Assembly (NCBI GenBank): GCA_964036275.1
Contig: OZ038435.1
Location: 25,587,521-25,651,520, forward strand
DNA from: Litoditis marina
Lineage: Eukaryota; Nematoda; Chromadorea; Rhabditida; Rhabditidae
Direction of reading: 5' to 3'
DNA: 64,000 nucleotides
This document shows, in pieces, positions 22,732-33,800 of the stretch (positions are counted from its first letter, which is position 1; every line of letters starts with the position of its first letter). The notes under the pieces are model-generated. The model made no database searches. It saw only the letters and a program-made list of their open reading frames with translations, and was not told the DNA's origin. The translations under genes and the position numbers were made by a program.

Positions 22732-25700
22732 TTACCCATCTGCAATATTCCACCACCCAAAAAACCGTTCAATTTTGAAGAAGAAGTGAAGTCTCACTTG
22801 AGATTATTTTTATAGTTTTTTTTTCGAGTTCAACTAACCTGGAGATGTTTCGCAATATAGCCTACAGTATTTTCCAGATTTAAAAGCTCCTACTGCTTCG
22901 TTCTCGGAACACACTTTGTGATAGAACTTGACGCATTTTTCTGAAATAACCAGATTTCAGTGGTTTCAAATATTCTGTCCCCAACACGACTTGTAAAATG
23001 AGAAAAATTGTCTCAGTTACCGTTTTATTTCTATGGGTCAGTACTTAATTCAAGTTTGTTTGTTTTACAGTAGATTATTACTCTTGTATATCACACGCGT
23101 GCATGTAAGCAAGTCGATCAGAAATAAGTGCTTTAATCAATGAATGAAGTGTACAATCTACACGTTTTTGGCCTACAATATCTTATTTGCTACCCACAAC
23201 GTCATACCGAATTAACAACACTAGTTGATGATCTACGATAACCTTATGGGTTGATGAACGAAACTATTTGTAGTTAGAGAAAAAAAGAGAAAGAATGTAG
23301 GAAATAGAACAACGTACTAGTTTTTTTATCGAAGTAAAGTCTTTTTTTCGTTATGCATTTATTCCCAGTGTTCGTAGGCTGGTGGCAAACTGCATCGGAT
23401 ACTGAAATACCAATTCAAGATTGTTTTGTTTACTTGAAAATAGTTATGTTCTAAACAGAAGTTATCTCGGTCAGGCCAGGTTAGACGTGAAGGAAAAGTG
23501 TTGAAACACGACTGTTTTACCACTACTATACGAACAAAACCCTTTTCATCAGTTGTGAACACGTAATAAATCAAATTGCGGTGGTCGGTTCTGTATCTTC
23601 GTTAAAAAGGAGATATTTCCGAAAACGTTAAAGTTTGCAGTGCAAAACAGAGCTGATTATTTGATCAAGTTTCTAACAGGGTTTGACCGATCTTATCACC
23701 TCGGTAAGTCACATGGTTAGTTGTTACCATTCAAGATAACCAAAACCAAACGTGCTATTTTATTAGCGCGTTCGCATGTCCGACTGCCGTGTTGCAAATA
23801 GTGCTGAGGTCTACATTTTCAGTTTATAACCATTAAAGTAGGACAATTATGTGGACCAATCGGGAAAAATGTAGAGTTACCCCCCCCCCCTATGTTTGAC
23901 CCCCCCCGTGGTAGTCTGACCCCCCACCCAAGCTAAAAGCACCAAAATCTCTTCTAGGTGGGGGGTATAAGTACATTGAGGGTGGGGGGTAAAGGTACAT
24001 TGTAGATAGTTACTTCTTACCCCCCACAATAGAAAGTGGGGGGCAAATCTACACCCCCGGCAATCATGTACACTTACCCCCCCCCAACAACATATTTTTA
24101 GTTTGGAATGAGCAGTGTACCTCTACCCCCCACTCGGGGGTGGGGGGGGTACAAATACACTTTACTTGTACCCCCCACCCCCGAGTGGGGGGGGTAGAGG
24201 TACACTGTAGTCACACCCCCCCCCACCTGCAAAGTGGGTCACACCCCCCCACCTGCAAACTTTAGACAACTCCATTACCTACAGCAACTGAAAATAAACT
24301 ATAATTTATCATCCATGAATCCATGAAAGCAACAAAGGCGCATCACATAAAAAACGCATCAACAAGAATCATAAATGCATGATAATTAAACTTATTACAA
24401 AAAAACAAATACAATAAACATAACAAAAAGAAATTATTAAATTCGTAAATTTTTCAAACGCTACCTAATACAGCGGATACTCAGTCAACCTACGCAACCA
24501 ATTACACGCGGCGCGGTCGCGTCACAGTGCGCGGTTACGGTGCGCGGGTGGGGGGTCACTATACACTTCCCCTCGCCCAATACAGTTTTGGAAAAGTGGG
24601 GGGTAACTCTACATTGTTCCCGACCAATCTCGTGTCAACGGTCCTTTAAACTGCAATTGAAAAATGTATTGCAGTTTAAAGGACTGAAGCGTTGCGATTG
24701 GACCACATAATCGTCCTTCTTCAAGCTCATCAATAACTGGTCTCAGGGACAAATACTGGAGGTCCCGTGTCCTGGGACGATACTTTAATTATTGTAAGCC
24801 ATAAAAAAACACATTTTCGCAATCGTTGCCAGTTTAGTACCATCTGACTCATTATCGTCAGCCACCGAAACTCGATCACAACACGAACACGTACGTTTGA
24901 TACGAAAATATCATGTCCTGGGACGGTAAGGTACTCCTACGCATAGGTACGGAAAGATCGCTATGTAGTCGCAAAGCGGTCTGTCTGGGGGAAAGCGTAT
25001 CATGAGAGACGTACGGTACACTCTGTTTCACCAATCCATGTCCTTCTACAGTAATCTCTCAAATATTCAGGAGGCTTTTTCTGATGAAGAATTCGATATT
25101 TTTGTTTAGGCTTGCAGAGTTTGTAGAAGTACACGTGCAGAAGACACTAACACAATTGAAGAAAATCCGAAAATGCCAATATACCAAACTTTTACCTGAA
25201 AGTTTGAGCAGATTACTGTAGAGGGTTGAAAGTGGATGAAACGAACTATACCACTCCAGTCTACGACAGTTTCCGTATGTCCCTGGGGACAGCGGTTGTC
25301 TGAACGTCCAGTTGTCTCATTTCCCATGTTATTCCACGTCAATTCAGGAGACATTTAGAGCGTCGGACCCTAAGTGACGTGAACGGGCTATACAACCTAC
25401 CGCATGTGGTCTGGCATTCAGTCTCACTAGCGAACCGATCTTGGTTTCCACCACATCCTTCGTGAGTTTCTTGTGAACATTTGCCTGAAACAACATCAAA
25501 ATTTGTATAGAATCTACTAGACATTTATGTAATGCGTTCAATCAGGGGTGAGCGAGTAGGTACATTATATTTTATAGTTTGATCCTATCATACATTAGTC
25601 GTCGTTCGGACACAAGATCGTACTACATGTTCAAAGTAGAGGTGCAAAATGATGATGTGAATAAGGTGAATTGAAGGATTTCAAGCGGAAATGTTGAATC

Positions 25701-26114
25701 AGTTGGAAAAAGATATGTGAGAACTAATTAGTGAGTGCTAATTTTATGAATTTCCATCGCTCGCCGGAGTCGAACCTGCGAGCAAAAGATTCGTAGCAGG
25801 GCGCTAACTTGCTGCGCTGTTACAGCACATAACCTGCAAGCTTTGACATCGGAGATTTGTGTGCGTACACAGCGGAAAGTGAGATATACAGTACCCTCCC
25901 GCCTTTCTGTTGGCGACGACTATACGAAAAATTGCAAGCGACCCGAAAGCACATCAAAACAAAATAATTTCATTCCATTTCACTGGAACAACCTATATTT
26001 CGTTCAATTCAGTACCTTTTCCATTGTTGGCTAGTTTGTCGAAACTGAAGAAGGATTGCTTTTTACACGAATCGTCCACTTTTTGGGTATATTTGCAGGT
26101 GCGAGGGGGAGAAT
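22732..26114 (-). CDS. Small Kunitz-domain protein gene, incomplete
   Basis: Three exons can be supported. 26114-26016 encodes the first half of a Kunitz domain (TCKYTQKVDDSCKKQSFFSF). 25484-25401 encodes its second half (GKCSQETHEGCGGNQDRF, then ECQTTC). Splicing joins them in phase 1 and gives the six cysteines and GCGGN expected of the family. 22940-22839 encodes another second half (KCVKFYHKVCSENE ... YCRLYCE) and may run to a tiny last exon with stop at 22732. Family members are secreted serine-protease inhibitors. The residue after the second Cys (P1 position) is Lys, which suits trypsin-like targets. The signal-peptide exon and the first half of the second domain were not found, so this could be an incomplete model or a decayed gene. 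It lies 1.8 kb downstream of the larger Kunitz gene, in the same direction, and probably arose from it by duplication. Confidence 0.6.
23835..24724. mobile_element. MITE family R1, copy interrupted by another element
   Basis: The left end AAAGTAGGACAATTATGTGG and right end GGACCACATAATCGTCCTTC are inverted copies of each other. The element is complete only if 23862-24629 is removed. Uninterrupted copies lie at 29252-29377 and 34089-34216. The core palindrome is GGTCCTTTAAACTGCAATTG and its near complement. No convincing target duplication was found for this family. Confidence 0.7.
23862..24621. mobile_element. C/G-tract hAT-like element nested in R1 MITE
   Basis: Terminal inverted repeats are GGGAAAAATGTAGAGTTACC and GGTAACTCTACATTGTTCCC. 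They are flanked by an exact 8 bp duplication GACCAATC (23854-23861 and 24622-24629) that is part of the host MITE. Much of the inside is runs of C or G, with motifs like GTACATTGTAG between them. The 8 bp duplication points to hAT. There is no coding capacity. Confidence 0.8.
25739..25926 (-). repeat. tRNA-derived SINE-like copy (minus strand)
   Basis: Read on the minus strand it has CAGCGCAGCAAGTTAGCGCC (A-box-like) and GCTCGCAGGTTCGACTCC (B-box GGTTCGANTCC). Upstream is GGAGGGTACTGTATATCTCA, shared with the copies at 34322 and 35846. It is probably a pol III-derived short interspersed element. Confidence 0.55.
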
Positions 26115-26164
26115 CTAAATGAAAGGCATTTATTGGAATACAAAATTAGAATTCGGTATGAACC

Positions 26165-26531
26165 AACTTGGGGAACATTGACTTTTTACCCCCCACCTTT
26201 CTGAATTTGTATTGCGTTTGGGGAATCGTAGTTTGACCCCCCCCCACCGGGGGGTAATAATTCAATTTATCACCTGCAATACAAAAGTTTGAGGGTGGGG
26301 GGTAAAAAGTAAACATTTCCGGTATTGAAGTTCAGCCCCCCACTCGTTGAAGTTTGACCCCCCACCATTGAAGTTCTACCCCCCGCTGACCCAAGTGGGG
26401 GGTAAATAGTAAATGTCGAAGTTGAATTTTGACCCCCCCCCTCTCCTAGATTTTCAGGTTTTAGCTTGGGTGGGGGGTTGAAGTGCTACGGGGGGCACTC
26501 AACTAAAGTGGGGGGCGATACTTCAATTTTC
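26165..26531. mobile_element. C/G-tract element, second family copy
   Basis: This is a close relative of 39845-40229: GGGGAACATTGACTTTTTAC at the left, C runs, TACTTCAATTTTCCC at the right. Its flanks do not show an exact duplication, so the ends are approximate. Confidence 0.6.
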
Positions 26532-27889
26532 CCAAAAAAGTCAATATGAATCAAGTTTCTATCTCTAATATGGATTGATAGAACTATCTGACTAGCTGAA
26601 AATAAAAATCTCATTATATTATCATTCTGCGGTAATTCTTCCGTTGCAGTCCAGAGTCTATTCTAAAAACTTATATAGTCAATTTCATACATTTATTCAC
26701 CTCTCTGCTATTATACGGGCGTCTAGAACGTAACGCATAATAGGAACAGACTTTAGAAAATGTTGCCTAAGCCGTGACAAACTCACTGCTTCTAGAAAAA
26801 CGACGGAGTCCCAGAAAACCAAAAGAGTTCGGGTCAATCGGCTTCTGCAATGAGTGGTAAAAATGAATTGGAATCGAAATGGAGCAATTGATAAATCACG
26901 ACTAGATCGTCAGACAGCTAGACAGAATTGCAAAATTAATTTGGGCAAAAAATACCCTGAATCATAGAAAAAAGGACATTGACGTTTTTCTAAAATTCTG
27001 GCATTATCACAAACAGCTGTGAGTCTAAGGTAGAACCAAAGAGGATAATGATAGACACATAGAGTGAGATGAAGACAGAAAGTGGGAGGAAGTGAAAGGG
27101 AAATAAATATCTAAAACTATATGACTGAAACCCGAAAGTCTTGGTGAATAATAAAAATAGAAAGTGAAAGACATAAAGAGAAATAGTGAGATTAAGACAG
27201 AGAAAAATGGAAAGAGGGGAGAGTGGGAAGTGAAATCATATATCTGAAACTGTTGAAACTAACCGAAAGAACAGTGGCCGAAGCGAAGAGTAGAGCAAGT
27301 AGCGGTGCCACTCGCATCCGACCTTATCTCAGAGACTTTTGGTGTGAAATGAGAAAGGAAAAAAGCCCCCATGGCAATCCTAAAAATAAACGTGCACTTC
27401 TCGTGAAAACAGGAAGAGTTATCATGAGCTCAGTATCCGGGAAAATATAACTCGATTCGACTTGGTTTTCATGATAGGAGGGCACCGAGTTTCCGTCTAG
27501 GTCCCATTCACCTTTGAACCTTAGAATAGAACTGGGACACCTGATTGTATATTCTCACTTACAAAAACTTTCCACAAACACCTTTCGCACTGCAAAAATT
27601 TCTGTACGAAATTTACGACTTCACATCTTGGTTATCGACTTAATCTGTAGTTATAAAGACGTGAGAACTTGACTCTAGGCAGTTATCAACCAACCTCAAT
27701 CTCAATCTGAAGTTGTAACCAACCTGATTGCTGAGCTGAACCTTAGTTTCGCACCTAAAACTTTCCGGTAGAGTGTTTGTTAGAGAAGGAACACAAAACA
27801 CCGAGCAGAAAATTTATTCATTTCATAGCACGAGGTGTTTTATACGAAGAGTAATACAAATGTTGGCAGAATAGATCAGTTGTTTATTC
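26532..27889. other. Intergenic stretch with a dispersed repeat
   Basis: No gene is seen. 27240-27370 is about 80% identical to 41325-41460 (shared ACCGAAAGAACA and CCACTCGCATCCGACCTTAT). A minus-strand AATAAA near 27811 is a plausible poly(A) signal for the gene whose stop is at 27890. Confidence 0.5.
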
Positions 27890-30800
27890 TTAAACGAGTG
27901 GGGTCGAGTTGCTGGAGGTTGGCGCCTTCTCCACACTGGCCACTTTGCGGATGTTGCTCTGCTGGGGGCCTCTTCCCGAACTTGTCACTTCCGCACGGGA
28001 TGCCTGGAATTTAAAAGTTCTTTTTTTTGAAACAAAAAAACATTCGTGGAAAGTTATTGAGTGCAATCTTGCACTAAACACATTTCTCCGCAATAACATC
28101 GAAAAGTCTCAATGACAACAAATAATTTGTTTCAAACAAATACTTATGTGAAGATTACGTAGTCTTATTCATAACTGTTATCTGAATACGTGGATCCCAT
28201 GTATACGAGCAGAAGGGATGAACGTTGGTTCGGAGGCAACTGTATGAAGCACAAAAAGTGATCATGGTCAACAGCTTATTCTACCATAGCGCACTTCCTA
28301 GCACACTGTATATACACTACTGTATACACACATAATCTACCGTACTATAGAGTACTGTAGCCACAACCCACCGTACTATTGACCACCGTGTCACAATCCT
28401 CCACGACCACTGTCTGGTGTTGAGACGCCTGAAATACAAACTTATTGATTTTCTGCAGGCAATCTAAACCAATTCAGTTCACATTAGGGTTGTTAAAGTC
28501 GAACTCCAAACTCAACTCGACTCGAAAAAACTCGAAAATGTTCGAGTTGAGTCAAACTCGAAACTCGAAAACTCGAAATTCTCCAAACTCGAAAACTCGA
28601 AATTTTGAACTCGATTAACAACCCTAGTTCACATCTTCTGAGAATATTCAAAAATATACTCAGGCCAGTTTCTGTGAACGCCGCGTGATATTTATGTTAG
28701 AAAATAGTGAAATGAATACAACTAATGCTCGAATAGGTCGTATGCAGTGAAATCTGTGTTCTATTTCCTGCTGATCAGAGAGTTTGTCAATTTCTGAAGC
28801 AATCTAGTGTCACAAACGCACCGGCAGCACTTCAATTTCGGAGCCGATATCTGCGACTTCGTTGATGTTAGTGTCGTATTCCACCTTCTCAATACTCTTT
28901 GACTGGTCGTCATCCGTCGCGTGTTTCTGGAAATCAATGCTTCGAAACAACAATTTACTCAAACTGTGTAAAAAAATGATTTGTAAACCATATTTCGAGT
29001 GTTCATTTCTCTGCTAGTACATGGTAAGCTGAATTGTAGAAGTTTTCATACATTTGACGTGATCATCTCATTAACTCTCAGTATAAGCAAGTTTTGTAAG
29101 TTCCGACAAAAATAACGACGACAAGTTTGCCGTCACAGAGATGAGCAGGAAGTGGCCTTCGTATACTGTGTAGCACTCCAACTTTGGAAGTTTTATATTA
29201 TGTCTACTACAATAGGATCTCCTCTTTCCATAAAAAGCCTACACGGCTGTCGTTAAAGAAGGACGATAATGTGGACCAATCTCGTGTCAACGGTCCTTTA
29301 AACTGCAATTGAAAAATGTATTGCGGTTTAAAGGACTGAACCGTTGCGATTGGACCACATAATCGTCCTTCTTTAACTACCGCTGTATTCGTAGTTCGAT
29401 CAGTTCGTTAAATGTGGTGTGTACCGAGATCAAACTACAACGAAGAGTTGATCACTTCCTATGAATGCTCAGGCGTTGTAGCCCTTCTCGACCTCATGAG
29501 ATACCTCATGAGCAATATCTCACGGAATTTTGTTGAGATCCTATTGATTGCTATGCTACCGCATTAGAAGATCAAGCTCATGAGGTATCTCATGCAAAAA
29601 CTCATACAAATTTCACATGAGGTTAGAGGAATTGCTACGCCGGCCAGTTTGAATTTATCTGATCTAGTTGCGAGTTACCCGTAGCCGTTCGTTAATTTGC
29701 AACTAGTAATTTACATTGTTCCACGTAGTTGTTTACGTAGTTGTTTACGTAGTTGTTTACGTAGTTGTTTACAGAGTTAAACTGACGATGTTTCCCTTGA
29801 CTCCGGTATCCATTCTGAGCGGTCCCCGGAAACGGAACTCCTCTGCATTGATTGGAGCCGGCTGGACCTGCTTCGGTCGCTTCCTCTTCGGCTGCAAAAT
29901 CAATCAATATAACTGAGTCGATGGACAAATTACCGTTTTAGAAATTCGCAAAAAAGCATAGAACGTGTTGGAGAAGCGCATTAACGTGCTCCTAACTCTC
30001 ACTCAATCGATATGTCTACATAGTAAAGCCTCCAGCAAAGTGATCTTACATGACAAGTTATGCTGATTAAAAAACGAAGATTCGAAAAATGTTGTTATAA
30101 CCACAAAGACGTGGTAAGTGATTCAGCGTGGTAAGTGATTCAGCGAACTGTTCGAGGCACACACTGCACAGAACCTCAGAACTATGTATGGCGCTATTGC
30201 CACCACACACGCATAATGTTCGAGTTTCTCACACTGAAAAGTTGCTCTCTTTGGAGACATCTAGAGACATCTTTAGCTTAAGATACTTGTTCCATATTAT
30301 TACACATTTCTGCAACTATTGTAATGATCGCCTCAAAAACTCACGCCTTTCTTACTGGCGGACGGTTTCACTTTTTTCACACCAGTTGTCTGAAAACAGG
30401 AGATTTACGGTGCTGGGGGGTTCAGTTTTCAATTATTAAATTTAGTAGTAGTTTATAATGGATAAAAATTCAAAGGTGGGCAGAATGAAATATAGAAACA
30501 GTCCGAAACTGTCTAGCTGATTTTCTAACATATGGCTAGAAATGTTAAAACCACGTGCTCTTTTGGGGGCTTCAACAAATATCGAAGAAGTCTCTCATCG
30601 AAGAAGTTCACTTTGCTTCTAACAAATTAAATCGGTTCAATTTCAATAGGATAATTATCACACTTGGCTCCATTTCTTTCTGAAGAGAAACTTATGTAAC
30701 TCATTTTACGAATTCTGACTAAATCTGTACACGCAATGTGAGTACAAATACATCTAAATCTTATATTTCTGTACAAAATTTTGAGGAGCTTATTTCAATC

Positions 30801-33800
30801 CGAGATAAAGTAAATTCCAACAACTTACCACATTTTCTTCTCTGTCATCATCCTCTGCAAATAAATCAATAATTGGAACGAAAACATCTTTAGAGGTACT
30901 TGGGCCGAACAATACATTGCTAAAGTTGGAACTCAACTAGCGTTTCGGGGCAGAAGGGAATTAAGATCTACACTCGACCACTTAAAACTACACTTTTAAG
31001 TCGTTTAGAATAAATTTGGCTCGGTATTTCCGTATTAAACTCTTGAACTCATTTGTGATTGAATAAATATTCTATTCTAATCTACTCTAGGAACAACCCC
31101 TTTACAACTGATTTAATCTACCTTTGAATTGAAAAATATCAAGAGGACCAACTTTTATCTTCTCCGCTCAGCTGTTTCTCCTTCTTTTTGTTCATCTTTT
31201 TGTAGACCAAAAACCCGACCACCGCACAGACAATGATCACAATAAGCACAATTGTGACAATCACGGGAACTATCCAACTGGAACAATTCATTTATCACGA
31301 TTTCGGGACAATTTTACTTTCGCCCCCCCCCCCACTTTTTTCGTTTTAGCCGAAATAAGCCCTGTGTTACTTTCAACAAGTCCTGTGTTACTTTTACGTT
31401 AGTGGGAGGTGATTGTACAATGTCGACATTTAACTTTATCCCCCCCCCTCACCCTGCCATACATTTACCTTTTTCATTCATCATGATTCAACATCATCAA
31501 CAATAAACTGAACAGTATTCTCGTCAGATTGAAAAATGAAGAAAAAGTGATAATTATGAGAGTTATACTGCTAAAAAGTAGTACCTATAGCCTCTACCCA
31601 GTAACACGAAAGCCCAATGAGTCACCTCGATTCACTTTCCGAGTTGTCTGCGTTCGGTTCACCCATGAGTTGAAGCGAGTCGACACCCTTGACGCCTGAA
31701 TTGTGTGAATTGAAAATTGATAGAAGATAGAGCTAATACTGGTCCCATTCTGGTTTCTAGCAACATCTAACTTTTGAAATTAACATCAACAAGTGCATCA
31801 GTGTACCTACGGCGTATCCCCATAGTGAGGTATAACGAACACTAAAAAAAATAATATTATTCTTCTTTATGTCAAAGACATTCTAATCGTGGGAGAGCCC
31901 CAAAATACCATTGTTGTAATTACCGCAAAAACTACGTTTTAGTATGAAAAAGTCTCACCTGCGACAGCAGTCTCCGTGGAACTACCGTCGGCTGGACCAA
32001 GTGTAGTTGTTGTGGGCACTATTGTGGTGATCGTCACTGTTGTAGGTTTGGTAGTCGTGGTGGTGGTGGTGGTAGGTTCTGTCGTGGTAGTGGTGGTTGG
32101 TTCTGTGGTGGTGGTGGTAGGTTCGGTCGTCGTGGTGGTGGTAGGTTCGGTCGTGGTGGTGGTGGTGGTAGGTTCGGTCGTTGTTGTAGTAGTTGTGGGT
32201 GGCTCCGTTATGACTACAATCGGCTCAGGAGCTTGAGTCGTGGTGGTGGTGGTGGTGGTGGTGGTGGTGGTGGTGGTAGGTTCGGTCGTTGTCGTAGTTG
32301 TGGGTGGCTCCGTTATCACTACAATCGGCTCAGGAGCTTTAGTCGTGGTGGTGGTGGTGCTGGTAGGTTTCGACGTGGTGGTGGTGGTGGTGGCAGGTAG
32401 TGTCGTGGTGGTGGTGGTGGTAGGTAGTGTCGTGGTGGTGGTCGGAACCGTAGTGGTGGTGCTGGTAGGTTCCGACGTGGTGGTGGTGGTAGGTTCGGCC
32501 GTTGTCGTAGTTGTGGGTGGCTCCGTTATGACTACAATCGTCTCAGGAGCTTTAGTCGTAGTGGTGGTGGTGGGTTCCGACGTAGTGGTGGTGGTAGGTT
32601 CGATCGTTGTCGTAGTTGTGGATGGCTCCGTTATGACTACAATCGGCTCAGGAGCTTTAGTCGTAGTGGTGGTGGTGGTAGGAACCGTTATTGTGGTGGT
32701 GGTGGTGGTAGGTTCTGTCGTGGTGGTAGGTGTGGTGGTAGGTAGTGTCGTGGTGGTGGTAGGAACCGTTGTGGTGGTGGTGGTGGTGGTGGTGGTGGTA
32801 GGAACCGTCGTGGAGGTGGTGGTGGTACGTAGTGTTGTGGTAGTGGTAGGAACCGTTGTGGTGGAGGTGGTGGTGGTAGGTAGTGTTGTGGTGGTGATAG
32901 GAACCGTTGTGGTGGAGGTGGTGGTGGTAGGAACTGTTGTGGAGGTGTTGGTGATAGATAGTGTCGTGGTCGTGGTAGGAACCGTTGTGGTGGAGGTGGT
33001 GGTGGTAGGTAGTGTTGTGGTGGTGGTAGGAACCGTTGTGGTGGAGGTGGTGGTGGTAGGAACCGTTGTGGTGGTGGTGGTAGGTAGAAACATGGTGGTG
33101 GTAGGGACCGTTGTGGTGGTGGTGGTGGTAGATAGTGTCGTGGTGGTGGTGGTAGGTTTCGTCGTTGTGGTGGTAGGAACCGTTGTGGTGGAGGTGGTGG
33201 TGGTAGGTAGTGTTGTGGTGGTGATAGGAACCGTTGTGGTGGAGGTGGTGGTGGTAGGAACCGTTGTTGTGGTGGTGGTAAGTGGAGTCGTGGCGGTGGT
33301 AGGGGCCGTTGTGGTGGTGGTGGTGGTAGGTAGTGTCGTGGTGGTGGTGGTAGGTTTCGTCGTTGTGGTGGTAGGAACCGTTGTGGTGGTGGTAGGCTTT
33401 GTGGTGGTAGTGGTTTCTCCTGTGGTTGTGACTGTGGTTGGTTCTGTCGTCGAGGGTGTCGGTGGTTTCGTCGTCGTCGTGGAAGTCGAGGTGGTGGTGC
33501 TGGCTTCTGTAGTAGGATCGACCGTGGTCGTAGTCGTGGTGGGTGCCGGGGCTGGCGCGTCTGGTTTTGTGGACGTGGGGTCACACTTCTTCACGCAATC
33601 TTCTGATGAAGGAAACTGATTCTCAGTTCCACCACACTTTTTCAAGGAGGACGCAACACATTTGCCTGAAACAGTTGAGTTTCATACGTCTCGTCATTTC
33701 TACGTGGGCTGTTACAATGAATACTCATTAGAGTTGAAAGAGCACGTCGTAAATAAAAATTACTATGATTCTTGTTTTATGCTTACTATTCAAATTATTG

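Noticed and set aside
22998..23048. Plus-strand MRKIVSVTVLFLW as a signal peptide
   Set aside because: It lies on the opposite strand to the Kunitz exons and stops after 16 codons; no downstream exon was found to join it.
23359..23574. Minus-strand ORF with FCLEHNYF as the missing first half of the Kunitz domain
   Set aside because: Cysteine spacing is wrong and no donor gives the phase needed to join the exon at 22940.
32240..33619. 459-codon valine-rich ORF on the + strand
   Set aside because: It is the complement of the threonine-coding mucin exon, whose minus-strand reading has splice sites, correct phase and a Kunitz half-domain.
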